A DNA stretch of 64,000 nt from NCBI GenBank assembly GCA_017591395.1, contig WEDG01005201.1, forward strand, positions 34,760-98,759, in the 5' to 3' direction. The notes beneath the pieces are model-generated. The model saw only the letters and a list, made by a program, of their open reading frames with translations, was not told the DNA's origin and ran no database searches. Shown here one piece after another: positions 12,181-23,240 of the stretch (the stretch's first letter is position 1; the number at the start of each line of letters is the position of its first letter). Source of the stretch: Schistocephalus solidus. Its lineage: Eukaryota; Platyhelminthes; Cestoda; Diphyllobothriidea; Diphyllobothriidae. The position numbers and the translations under genes are program-made.

Positions 12181-12578
12181 ATGACTGCCTGATGATGGCT
12201 AATGAGACAGAAATAGCCATTTCAGTCTGCCCTGTCTCTGCGGCATTGTTCAACTGTGTTTACGCCTACCCTCAGTTGTCAAAACCGTGTCTCCGTTGAC
12301 ATATGATGTGTGATAAAAGATACAAATGGTAGCATAGACGCTTCACAATTCTCCCTCACTACCATGTAACTCACGCACCAACCATAACTGAGCCGGTGGG
12401 ACAGCGGTTGTTATCATCGTTTGCGACGGACGAACCGCTGTCTTTGTAGGACAGTAGAGTAATTCTCTCTTGGTATAGCTGACGTCAATGACGGCCAACA
12501 AAGTGAAAGGCTTAATGAGCGTTGGTAAATATACAGTATGCACATAGCGAGTTTTCGATCAGCGAGCGAGGGGGGAAT

Positions 12579-13517
12579 TTACACTCCAGGCGGCGGAGGA
12601 CAACCCGGGGGATAGATGTCTGATTGGGGGGCCAAAGAAGTACCCGGTGGAGGCGGCGTGACAGAGAGGCTATCCCGACCCACAAGCCCCAGGGACTGTT
12701 CGATGGATGAGCTGGCGGTTTTCAGCCGCGAGCTAACTTCCAGCTCTGGCTCCTGAGGCAAGACACAGGTCGCGTAGGCGTAGGACGCGTACTCGTCCTT
12801 CTGTGCCCGGATGGCTGCCAACTGGGCGGCGACCTTTGCGCCCGCAACTCGGGCCGCATCCTGCTCCACAACGGAACGCATGGCGGCCGCCTGCATTGCT
12901 GCAACCTGAGCGTTCTGTGCGGCGATGAATTGCGACTGCACTAAGTCATTAGCCGGTACGTAGCGGTGTTGTTCCTTTGACCAATAGTAGTACATAGACC
13001 TGCCAGCATCGTAGAAGTAGCCCGTCTTTGCATCGTAGTGAAGTTCCGTTTCGGGATCGTAGTACATACCGGTTTGGGCCTCATACTGCAGGCGGGCAGA
13101 CTCGGGAGGAGTGGCAAGCCGTCGACGCATCCGAATATCGTCCATCACCTCGGCTTCGGTCATGTTGAGAGACGCAGCATGACAGGTAAGTGCAGCCTGG
13201 TAGATGCTGCCGGAGGCCGCCACGTCTGCAATGTTAGAGGCACGATGAAGCAAACAGATGCGCGCGCTGGAACTGCTCTCAGGTAGTTTTGGGCGAGGCT
13301 TTACATCCCCGCTGTTCTCACTTTTGCCTTCCGAAGAGGCTGCAGCCTTGAGTTCCTTCTTGTAAATGAGTCGGCTAACTCTGGGTGAGGCGACAAATAC
13401 CTCGCCACCAACCCACTTCCAGGTCAGCCAATTCAGTTCGGGTGGTGGTGGCTCCACAGAGCGCTTGAATATTGACCGCTGACAGCCGCAAAAATCAAGC
13501 ATCTCCGCGGCCCATAG
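12579..13517 (-). CDS. PRXL2-like/OCRE protein, exon 3 (end of thioredoxin fold, OCRE, Pro-rich tail)
   Basis: The exon starts after a strong acceptor (T-rich tract then TTTAG) in phase 0 and runs 312 codons to TAA (12579-12581). The first ~65 residues (LWAAEMLDFCGCQ..., WKWVGGEVFVASPRVSRLIY) fit the last strands of a PRXL2/AhpC-TSA-like fold, with the usual GGxFVV-type strand. Next come a low-complexity linker and an OCRE domain: five aromatic octads, including TGMYYDPETELHYDAKTGYF and MYYYWSKEQHRYV. Then there is an Ala/Gln-rich helix (about residues 190-240 of the exon) and a tail with PPPPGTS and PPGCPPPPGV, resembling GYF-binding PPG motifs. A 96-base in-frame stretch (13226-13321) could be an intron: donor GTGAGA, branch-like CTAAC and acceptor TTGCAG fit in phase. 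Confidence 0.75.
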   Translation of the reverse strand, partial: LWAAEMLDFCGCQRSIFKRSVEPPPPELNWLTWKWVGGEVFVASPRVSRLIYKKELKAAASSEGKSENSGDVKPRPKLPESSSSARICLLHRASNIADVAASGSIYQAALTCHAASLNMTEAEVMDDIRMRRRLATPPESARLQYEAQTGMYYDPETELHYDAKTGYFYDAGRSMYYYWSKEQHRYVPANDLVQSQFIAAQNAQVAAMQAAAMRSVVEQDAARVAGAKVAAQLAAIRAQKDEYASYAYATCVLPQEPELEVSSRLKTASSSIEQSLGLVGRDSLSVTPPPPGTSLAPQSDIYPPGCPPPPGV

Positions 13518-14730
13518 CTAAAAAAAAAGAAAATGACAACACACTTGTGGACAGTCTCTTTTTATGAAGAATTTTAAACTATAACAAAGTCATATGAGAA
13601 AGGGTTCGCTGACTATGAAGATCCTATAAGGGTGACAAGTTTGTCCCACACTGCTCGGAGGCATGGCAGCAAACTGATATCCTGCATGAATTGATTTTTG
13701 GTGACCCTGTAGAAAACTACTTTCAAAAAAAGAGTCCTACCGGCTTATGCAGTGAAATGATACAAGCTAAGGCTGGCTTCTGTTAGGGAGAATTTGACAA
13801 TTTCCGGTTGAATAAAGGGTCAGTAATTTCTGCAAGCTGCTGTGGCCATTGATCGAAAGGAAATTTGGCTTCGTAAGAGTTAGGCAAACATAATCTAATA
13901 TTCCGAGTGATTGCTAAAATTTAAAACATTGTTCGTTTGAGACACTAATTATAAAGGAATTTAGCATAAGGTTGAGTTACCGAAGGTAGAACAGTGACTT
14001 GGGTTAAGCCTTCTCATCCCACCAGTGAACGCCCGGATTTATGAGATGACATCTGGAAACAGCATTGGCACTTAGCATTACTAATCACAAATCTCAGAAA
14101 GGGAGCGTAAGAGTTGCAGGAATTTGTGACTTAATGAGAGGAGAGGCAATTTAAACCTTTAAAAACTGCAATTAAGAGACTATTGTTTGAGGATAATGGT
14201 AAAAGTAATGGTACGGATGGAATTCAATATCATAAGAGGATCAGTAGGTCTCTTCACAGGGGCAGTAAAAGAAGCATAAAAATAGTTCCCTGTGAAGAAA
14301 GTGGCTGCAAAATACACATGCATAGCCAAACTCATTTAACAGTAAAAAATATCCAGTACTCCAAAACAGCATATTTCGAAAAGACGAAAATAGCTGAACC
14401 ACTTTTACGTAATGTAACTGAAGCATCGAAGCCAGAGATTTACTTAGTTTTTTTATCTGACTACGGTAAAAAAGTGATCAGAATGATTCTCGGTTGAAAA
14501 TCAGTATGTTAATGTGCATAAATAAAGTGGGGGGGCTATATTCTAAGTTACTCAGAAATCCCAACTTAAGGTAAGTCATATTCTCAACTTTAAAACATAC
14601 GTAAAGGTTTCAGTCAAACTTGCTAGAGTAAAGACATATAATAAGTACTGTAGAGTCAAAATAACGTGCGGTATTCTTTACTCAAAAGGAGAGATAGGAA
14701 AAAAGGTATAAATTGCAATAGTTTTCTTAC
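13518..14730 (-). other. Intron 2 of the PRXL2-like/OCRE gene
   Basis: Donor GTAAGA next to 14731; acceptor next to 13517. A 104-codon open frame on the plus strand near 14183 has no recognisable domain. The sequence is AT-rich and no family repeat was recognised. Confidence 0.65.
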
Positions 14731-14898
14731 CGCTGAACAGCCGTAGTTGAAGTCCAGAAGGGAGCAGAAGAACTGTTCGCGGTCCCATAGGATTGGCTTA
14801 CTGATATGTTTCGAGAGATGCTTGCTCCAAGCCCGAACTACTTCCTCGGGACCCCAAGTTATTACGGCAAAACCCACGTTGAAGTTGTGGAAATCTGC
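14731..14898 (-). CDS. PRXL2-like/OCRE protein, exon 2 (core of thioredoxin-like fold)
   Basis: 56 codons, phase 0 at both ends, acceptor CCTTTGTAG and donor GTAAGA. The translation contains FNVGFAVITWGPEEVVRAWS, then KPILWDREQFFCSLLDFNYG. This fits the PRXL2-type pattern in which a strand (VVIGxG) is followed by a helix and then a strand carrying a conserved D (xxLDPxRxLYxxLG). It is out of frame as a unit on its own: it only makes sense joined to exons 1 and 3, and the phases agree. Confidence 0.78.
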
Positions 14899-16815
14899 CT
14901 ACAAAGGTAAATCGAAAAGTAAGCAAGACGCAACAGTTTACGAATCGATCTGGTAGAACCTGTTAAAAGGAAAGTATAAATAGATATTGGCGTATCTTTA
15001 ATTTGACACAGCCAAGACCATACTGTTCTATATGCTTGACTGACTGTCCCAGAGATCAGCGTTCAATAAATTGTGGTGCAAAACAGTTAAAGACAGTCTA
15101 AACTGGTTGCGAGAACATCAAAAGGATAGCACGGACAATCCTAAAAGACGACCGAGACGGTTGGAGCACATTCCCCGTCCACCGCTTCATAAGCTTGGTG
15201 ATGCTGCCCTTAATCCGGCGTTAGGGGTAGAAGAAGAGGCCGATTCCAAACCTATCTCCACAAGTTTTATCCACACATGGAAGCGGCTCTTGGATCTTCG
15301 GTATTCGGTCTCCATGAGGGAGTTGGAGGTGGCTCGAATTATCTCGCTCCGCTGTCATAGGTAATGTCGGATGAAGAGGTATATGAGCAAAATTATCAAG
15401 GTAGGTAAGAACGCAACTGTAGCGCCTGTGAATTTTTTTCTAATGGCAGTAAGGCACGTGGCGAGTAAAAAAGGTCCTTTTAGGTATATTTAGCGGCAGC
15501 TCTTGTATGAAACCCACCTTCCAAAAATATGCTGGGGTCTTTGTCACCTACTGAGACTGAACAGTGGCCTTTGGGAGTGAGCAATAAAGCTAATACCTTC
15601 GTAAATGAGATAACAATTACAAGACTCCCTTTGGCAGCTGCATTTATTCAGCACCGCGAATTACAGATGGGAAATGCCCAGACAAAAACTTATGCCAGTG
15701 CGAATGATGCACCACAGCAGAGGTAAAATTTCTGGTGATATGGTACGATCTAATTGATATCAATGATGACACAGGACTAATCATTTATCCAACAACCAAT
15801 CTACCTATTTCAATGTGACAGTAGGTTTCGACAAGCAACAACAGTTTCTTTCGCATGGAATAGGACACCAAAATGTCCTCATACACTGAAAATCCACTAA
15901 ATTTGCGACATTCAGAGGGTTGCGGCGGATTAACAGTGGATCAACAAAGCAGTGTGTATAAATGTACTGGCCTGAAGAGAATTTATCGAAAGCCCGCGAT
16001 GTATGTTGGTCTCCGTCAAAAGGGCAATGATTCGGCCTTAATCGAAATTTACGAAGGGGTGGCAGTGCAAAAAAGGAGAACCCTTTATGTGATGAGACGA
16101 GGGAAAGAACATAACCGTTTTTGGGTCGTTAAGAAGAGCACGTGAGGCGTCTTTACAGGCCGATTCCTTTAAACGACAGACAGATTAAATCACATCGACT
16201 TGGGAATCACATTTTTAATACTACTGAGACGTTTATATTAGATCCCGCCGGAAGTTGTGCCTGCTCTGTAGGCGTTTCAAGGAGGCTCAAACGATTGAAA
16301 GCAAGGGTCAACTCTACGTCCTTCAAACGAGCACAATTCAACCAAGAAACTGAGTATTATAGGCGTTGGTTCCAAGAAACGAAACCTTGTTGGCCTTCGA
16401 GGAAATTGGAGTGTCACCAATTTACAGATTTGTTACAAACCGGGTTTCAAGTCATTAACTTGGCTTTTAATAAATATTTGCCATATTTTTTATTGGTCAA
16501 CCATACTGGATAAGTGGCAGTGCACATTGTGAGCTGTGAGCTCATGTCCGCATTGTGACCATAGAAATGTTGATAAAAATATGTCCTGGAAGGTAATCGC
16601 ACAGTGAAATAAAGGGTTTGTTAGCAATAGCATATAAAGACCATGCAAATAATCACGCTTATTTTTAATAGTACAGCACAATTAAAATAATTGGAAACGA
16701 CTGAATTTTATTCACCTTAGTTTCTTGTCAAGCCAAAAGCCAACGCCTTATATTTTGCCTCATGCAAGCTAAAGAAGATTAAATGGTATTTATTATTATT
16801 CGGGGGGCAACTTAC
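14899..16815 (-). other. Intron 1 of the PRXL2-like/OCRE gene
   Basis: Donor GTAAGT next to 16816; acceptor next to 14898. Plus-strand open frames at 15071-15364, 15873-16145 and 16142-16513 lie inside. None shows a domain, splice-consistent borders or similarity I recognise, so they are not called genes. Confidence 0.6.
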
Positions 16816-17394
16816 AGCAATTTTCGTTATTTCTGAAAAACGCCACCGAACAGCAGTGTCAGGGAGGTAAGCAGGTTGGAATATCAGATGAAGGCTGGGA
16901 TGGTTGGATAAAATGTTCTCAAGTGTGCAGACGTTATTTGATTGACAGTCAACGAGGACAGGACAAGAGAGGTCAATATAATCTCCCAAATCTTTAAGTT
17001 CATGTTGACTCGTTTTATCGCCAGCAGGAGAGGACTGTTCAATTTCTTTGTCAACATTTGAAAGAAAGTTGCGCCAACAGCCTTCAGTTTCTTCGATGGC
17101 GTCCTGTGCGTCTAACATGTCATCCAAATCATGAGCACGCTGAAAAAGGCGATTAAGGGACTCCCTTGACTTCAGCTTCAGCTTTTCATACATGTCCGCA
17201 TAAGATTCGATGCCACGAAACAAGGTTGACGCAGCGGACTCAGCAAATATCCTTGCATTTGACTCAGCCTTACGGCGTGCACCTTGAAGAATATCATCCA
17301 ATTCGCGAGCACAATGTCTGACGGAAATAATAATATTCTTTTCTTCCTCGTTTGGTTCCCTTGGTGTCCGGTTTCTACGGGCTCTTTTCGACAT
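16816..17394 (-). CDS. PRXL2-like/OCRE protein, exon 1 (start, coiled coil, first strand)
   Basis: The first ATG of the frame is at 17394-17392, and 193 codons run to a donor GTAAGT in phase 0. Residues 1-12 are basic (MSKRARRNRTPR). About 20-120 form a charged, probably helical coiled-coil segment (ARELDDILQGARRKAESNAR; LKLKSRESLNRLFQRAHDLD). From about 135 the thioredoxin-like fold begins: LSCPVLVDCQ, then SLHLIFQPAYLPDTAVRWRF. In redox-active PRXL2 proteins the position after the hydrophobic strand holds C or CxxC; here it is QPAYLP, so a peroxide-reducing role is doubtful. No SL acceptor or promoter could be fixed upstream. Confidence 0.75.
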
Positions 17395-20300
17395 GTGAAG
17401 AGGCCAAGGGTATTATTACCTTAACCGCCCGAATTTCGGCCTATTAAAACAGGATTGATACATTTGATTCACATTCTGGAACGGTTTGGAGTATCTAACT
17501 GCCACAGTGAATTCATTCCATGGATTTCTGTAAATTTTTAAGAAAATTTGGTTGGCATATTTTTAAATACAGTCTACTTCATTATATAAACCTTGTAGCT
17601 ATGACAGTAATCTTTCGCCAGAATTTCCGAGGTAGGTACAGCAAAGGTTCCAAGAAGGCTTGACAAATTGCTCTTCCGATTACATTAGGCTTATGAACAA
17701 TGGAAGGTGCACATTTGCGAACGGGAAATGGTAAAGGGAAATAAGATCTCTCACGTTGTTACTGGGCCTAGGATGCCAGGCAAATGCCGAAGATACAGAG
17801 AAGGTGAAAACTAGATTTGCATTTTGAAAGATGCAACCTGGTATGTTTTAGAAATAAAATACTTGACTTAGTCAGAGCTGAGCTAAAAGCACACTTTAAT
17901 TATACTCGTTACCCTAGGCAAATTAACCGAAACCTTTTGGACATTTAACGACAGTTCTAATACAACAGTGTACATGATTTAATCAAAATTTTATACTCGG
18001 GTAACAGCTGCTTTACTGGCAATATTTGAGATAGCTGCACGCAAATCACAATTATAACCACCAAATAAAATATTTGCACGGCCACAATAAAAGCCTTTAA
18101 CTCGCTCGATTTTTCTAATAAAAAATGCTTAATTAACAGGGAATTTAAAAAATAGCGAAGATATTCTATCTGCTATTCCGAATATAATCATGAAATGAAT
18201 AAAAGATAAAGAAATGAATAAGCAATTTCGAACAACAATAATAGTTCTTCAATCCTTGAGCTGGACTAGGTGTGCGAATACACGGAAATATCCAGAAGCT
18301 TGTCTGAAACAAACAGCCATGAAATGGCTTGGGAAATTAAGGTAATCAAATAAATTTGCAGTAAATTAGATGACAAATATACATTTGCTCTTAATAAATT
18401 CCCACCAGTCCAGTGCATAAATATAGGAGAGGAATCATCGAAAATTTCATTGCTTTCCGAAATTGATTAAAATTCTTCGGAACACCCAAGCATGCATGGG
18501 ATTATACGAGGAAAAGGAGGAGGAGGCTAGTGATAAAAGGTGGTTAGCATTATGAAGAGTCAGTATCGGCGGAGAGCAAAATTTTGCAGACATTTTTGCC
18601 ATAATCATGGAAAGCGCGAAGTTTGTACGAGGATCTTCAGTGCGCGAAAGATCGGCATCCGTAATCTGATGGAAACCGCTTCTACTATTGCTAAGAATAG
18701 CAGGCCCAGTAGCTGAGGGAAGCTAGGTGTGACCCAATACATTTCAAGAATAACATTTAGTGGGGTCCACACTATGCCCAAGAACAGTAATGTGTGTGAG
18801 AACGGCGCAGTTTAAGCGACTAAAGTTGGAATTCAGGATGCATCGGTGAGCAAAGTTTTGCATCAGAGCAAGTTTAACAAAGTCACCCAACTAAATAAGA
18901 CAGTTCATACGGTTAATTACCTTAAAAGTCAATCATATTTCTTCTCTACTCTTTATAAGAAATGGAAAATTTTCAAAGTCTTTTTAGCCTCTCGTATGAT
19001 AGACATTCCATTCCGTTAACTAATTAAGCTTATATCCATTGTATATCCTCCATAATACTCCAGTTGTGTTTCATTCAGGTGCACTATACCTGAACGTTAT
19101 TTTCAGCAACCGGAAAAGCACTCCATTAAAATAGTGGAACGATCTCTTCTTCACGTGTAGGATAAAAAATTGCGTTTTTTGCATAGGGAAGCGATTGTTT
19201 AATAGTGAACGATGCCCATGGTCTGAGGTCTCTTAGCTCGTTACCTGGTGCGGATTAATGACCTCCTACGCATGTGTGATAATCTAATTCCATGGTTTTC
19301 CTGTTGTTAAACCCTAATCGAATAACTCGGCATTTGGTAAAATTGAGGTGAAAGAAACACTTACATTTTCAAGATTTTTTTCCACTTGTACCACAGCTGC
19401 AGACTTGCTTTTGGTTTGAGAAAGGAAACACATTACTGTATCGCAGTTCAGCCAACCCGACAGTTCGACCGTCGTAGTCCGACGATGTCCACCGTATGCT
19501 CCACACCATGGTGGTGCAGGGACGGTGACTTGCGCGTGAATTAGTTTTAAAGTGATAGTAGCCTTGCGCTGCAGCGACCGCACTCTCTCCTCCTCCCCCA
19601 CCTAAGCCCGGTGTCAAGACAGAGTCAAGAAGACCGGAGGCGGGAGAGGACGCAGGTGGCTGGCGCGGCCGGAGCCGACCCTGGGCGTGCCACCACACCC
19701 ACATGTTCGGCATTTGTTATGGGAGCGCAACCCGAATAACGCCTGCCGTGCCCTGATGTGGCCCCCGTGTTGGGCCAACGCATCTATCACGTGGTCCGTT
19801 TAGGGGTCAGCCAACCCAGGCAGTCATTCACATACATGAAAAATAGAATAACACCCAGAACGCTGCCTCGCTAAACTCAACGGTAAAAGGTTACCTACTC
19901 TGATGTAGAAGTGCCAAGACAAAGAAAGGAAGATTAGCCTGTCAAAAATTTGGCCAAAGAATTGAGTGGGTTTCCAGTAACACATAGTTGACGCAATGTA
20001 AATATCACTAGGCTTTGTGGAACATTATCAAAGGTTTTTAAGCCAATGTAGACTGCGTTTACTGCTAAATATATTTCAATAGATTTTGTCCAGTTCTCTA
20101 TGAATATGAACAGGTATGTAAGTGAGACAAGATCGACCCCTCCCACATCTATGCTGTGAACACAAGGCAGGCTTTATTCTTCAAGCTAACTCATAAACTC
20201 CGATTTTTTTCTCCATCAATTTTCAGCAGATTATGTTGAGCCTCAGTAGTATGAAGCTAATTTATTAAGTTCTCTCATCCTATTTAAACATGAGGCTTAT

Positions 20301-22351
20301 TTTGGCTTGCTTCCAGTCCTAAGACAGCGCTTTCGGGGTCATCAGCATCAAGGCCTTGCTTGAGATCGTCAGGCCGAGAACGTTTTACAACAAATCACTT
20401 CTACTGCCTCCACAAGCCTCAGTAGTGAGGAAACGATCCTAAAATCGAACAGAATATTTCAACTAATAACCAAGAATGTAGGCCTAATCCCAATCTGTCC
20501 AATGTGACCGTACCTTCACATCATGCATTAGTTTGGTTGGAAATTTGTGGTTCCGTTGTATTAAGAACGGTGAAGCAGTTAAGGGGGCCCCACTAAAGAC
20601 AAATGTCAACCGTCTCACTTAAAAACACTTTTCAAAGACATTCGATCTTAACGAAGTCCTGCTTGGCAATATGCGCCTCCACCATAATTTTCAATAAACC
20701 TATACCTCGACCCCAGAATCACACCTCGTCCTACCTCGCCATATCTATAGGGCGCATATGAACCATAACCATACCCCGTTCCAAACATTCCTATTTCCAA
20801 CAGCAAGCAAATGATTTACTTCGCAGTCGTCCACACGACCGGCACAACGTCACAAGTACTGACACGCAAGTCTCAAGTAAATGGAAGGCATGTTTTGGTG
20901 TAACCTGCCACATACTGTGGTGACCAGGTCGTGTGTGGCACGCATAGACGGACTCTCTAGATGTCAAGGACTGCACCCCATCCTACTAGGCAGTTGACAG
21001 GTCTTTTTAGGGAACAGAGTGAGGTCTACACTTGAGAATCCCTCCACACTGCTTGTCAGAAAATTCTTTAATGTGCTAGAACTGATGAGATTGAACCTAT
21101 CGAGATACGCTAAGCGTTGTGGCCTAGAGGACTGCCAACTGACGGGGCAACTTGCTCCTTCCCCAATCTGGCCATGGCTGTATTCGAAAGCATGTGAATT
21201 CTGAGTGCCGGTTACAAAAGCCCAGTGTTTTATGTGTGGCGCGGATTTGCATGACACACACATATAGAAGCGCTGTTTAGCTTTGTAAGTCAATGCATCC
21301 GGACTCATCTCCGCTCGCATTCTTGCTATTGGGGCATGAAGGCTGAGAGGAGAGTGCGAGGGATGCCTCAAAAGTCTGCCCCACTAAATCACGCGTAAGT
21401 CGCTGGTACTGAACACACTCAGTGGGGCACACCGAGGATGCAATCGCCACTGACGGTTAAACTGTCGAGCAGAGCACCCGCTTCCCTCGAGGTCATCAAG
21501 ACCTTGGAGTGTGGCGAGGTCAGCTGACGAGAGAATTCACTGAAAACTTTTGAGGACGCACTGTCCGCACAAAGCAATTCAGTCGATTGTAGCTATTGCA
21601 AAATTTTCCTTAATGTGTCATGAAAGCCACTGCTCGAAGTGATAATTTGGGGGTGTATTCACCCGCCGAATGCAGGCACTTATCCGAGTTATAAGATAAA
21701 CTGTATCAGAATTATTTTTTGATCATTCGATATTCCCTTAGCAGCGACCTAAATACTGTCCGTTTTTTCTCTGACATTCCTCTTTACTTCCAATGTCTAC
21801 AGTTTGGGTCGGGGAACACAAAACCTCCTTCTAAGCTGACAACAGCCCTCCGCGACATATTAACCGAAATGCAGATGAAAGGTATCGAGTCGACACAATC
21901 ACGAAGCGAAGTTTCCTGTGAGTAGGCGGCGAGGACTATGAATGAATCGTCTCTAGGAGATACCAGCGGTTAGTACAAGTTTATCTACGATGGCAAATAC
22001 AGGCTTATATTAGCGTCAAAGAAGATGCATGCAATTACGGAGGGTGTGCAGCAAAACAGATTCCTGTGGCAACAATGCGGACTGTGAGTAAAAGCGATAA
22101 AGGACGGAGTAAAAATGGTAAAATCTATGTTGTTAAGCTACGAAGAAGAAAAAAGTGATAACAATTGGGGGAGGAAACGGAAAGAGATAGGGTGAACAGC
22201 GGAAGTATCTTCAGTACTTACAACTGGCAACGTGTACACAAAAATGAAGCCTAAGTGTGTGCAGTTGAAGCAACGGGGTTGAATTAGGCAACAGTCAGCG
22301 TTTCCGGTATTGGGGCCTTTAGGAAGTCGAAACTCTGGGACGGCCCATAGC
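17395..22351. other. Intergenic region, AT-rich, largely featureless
   Basis: It lies between the start of the OCRE gene and the stop of E-Syt, both on the minus strand. Apart from an S3 repeat (19455-19810) no element or exon was recognised. A GTGTGGCACGCATAGAC block near 20933 recurs near 28380 (GCGTGGCACGTATAGAC) and may mark another dispersed repeat. The promoter of the OCRE gene should lie in its left part; no motif can be named. Confidence 0.55.
19455..19810. mobile_element. SINE-like family S3, full-length copy
   Basis: It starts CCGACAGTTCGACCGTCG and contains the hallmarks CCACCGTATGCTCCACA and GGTGCAGGGACGGTGACTTG. It also has CCCGGTGTCAAGACAGAGTC and TCGGCATTTGTTATGGGAGC, and ends near CCGTTTAGGGG. 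The same order recurs at 48221-49015, 38345-38705, 33130-33440 and 61072-61335. Length is about 350 bp and there is no coding capacity. Confidence 0.75.
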
Positions 22352-22418
22352 TCACGGACCTGTAGAGGGTGTTCTTGAGCGCCGACTCGAAAGATTGCAG
22401 AAGCCCGTCAGCCAGTAC
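22352..22418 (-). CDS. ESYT: Extended synaptotagmin, last exon with stop
   Basis: The acceptor CTCTCCTTCCAG is followed by one base that completes a Trp codon split from the previous exon, then YWLTGFCNLSSRRSRTPSTG and Pro, then TGA at 22354-22352. Animal E-Syts end the C2C domain in a similar WYxL motif. The more obvious open frame from this acceptor (VLADGLLQSFESALKN...) is out of phase with the previous exon and is rejected. The short Ser/Arg tail is poorly conserved. Confidence 0.8.
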
Positions 22419-22837
22419 CTGGAAGGAGAGAATTCAAAGACAAGAAAATATTATGGGACGCATACTACTAAAAAACGGTAAAAGTGGTAAAGCTTAATAT
22501 TTCATCTCGAATTTCTGTGAACTAGAGGAGCTAATACTCGCCCCATGGCGAGAAAGACAAATACTGCGAAAATCACTGAAGTCAGCACAGAGGTCAAAAA
22601 GTCCCTCTGCCGGGAATCGGCAAGTTAAGTCACAATTTTAAGATACATACCCGCGCCGTCTTCACACCTGCGAATTCAACAGCAAGCAGTACGTCCGATA
22701 AACAAAGAAGGTTCCCCGTCGCACTCATAAAGTACAATAAAAACTAAGATTCTCGCAGTAACAAGGCACACCGTCTTCCAGGAGAGAGTCTAGCAAATGC
22801 TATCTTAGGAAGCTTACTTCATGTTTGATTGCCACTC

Positions 22838-23060
22838 ACCGATCGTCCTGTTCTGCCTTGGGGCTCACTCTCGAATCCACTAGCAGCCGCACAGTGGCTG
22901 GTATGTTATAGGCAGGAGGGCATCATCGAAAAAGACAAGGGAGACTGGAATGGACATTTCTGACTTGTGAGCAGTCATCAGCCAGCCATAACCAACTCCG
23001 ACGTCGTGCAACACTCGACGATCGAATTCACGACCTGTTCGTTAGAAGTCTAAAGACGGG
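22838..23060 (-). mobile_element. SINE family S2
   Basis: Plus-strand blocks CGATCGTCCTGTTCTGCCTT, AGCAGCCGCACAGTGGCT, ACAAGGGAGACTGGAATGGA and CAGTCATCAGCCAGCCATAA follow the family order. On the reverse strand it reads from a tRNA-like head at its right end. Confidence 0.65.
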
Positions 23061-23088
23061 CTCACGGGTCCCGATATCAACCAAGAGG

Positions 23089-23240
23089 ACAAAGAGCCCA
23101 GGCCTCAATGGTTAGGACGTTGAACTTCTAACCGACAGGTCGCGGGTTCCATCCGCGGTTGCTGCAAAGTCTGAGGTCAGGTAGAGCTGGTTAATGAACG
23201 GCTCATAGGACAGAAATATTCATTTCAATCTCCCTCTTAT
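23089..23240 (+). mobile_element. tRNA-derived SINE, head-to-head with the S2 copy
   Basis: An A box (CTCAATGGTTAGGACG) and B box (GGGTTCCATCC) sit at tRNA-like spacing in 23100-23160, followed by S2-like GACAGAAATATTCATTTC. The orientation is opposite to the neighbouring S2 copy. Confidence 0.6.

Larger units (their letters stand above)
6261..12578. other. Intergenic region between two convergent genes
   Basis: PRPF40 (plus) and the OCRE gene (minus) converge here. Recognised contents are a Penelope relic (about 6890-7110), G12 (7255-7266) and G11 (8609-8619) runs, an S1 SINE (10105-10385) and an S2 SINE (11918-12180). No further exon with acceptor, donor and protein similarity was found; short open frames around 8150-8370 and 9180-9480 are unrecognised. 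Confidence 0.6.

Noticed and set aside
15873..16513. Adjacent plus-strand frames in intron 1 of the OCRE gene
   Set aside because: No similarity recognised, no convincing splice sites, on the opposite strand inside a defined intron.
22266..22420. Frame VLADGLLQSFESALKNTLYR... from the last E-Syt acceptor
   Set aside because: It needs phase 0, but the previous exon carries two bases (TG) that must complete a Trp codon. The other frame gives the expected WYWL ending.
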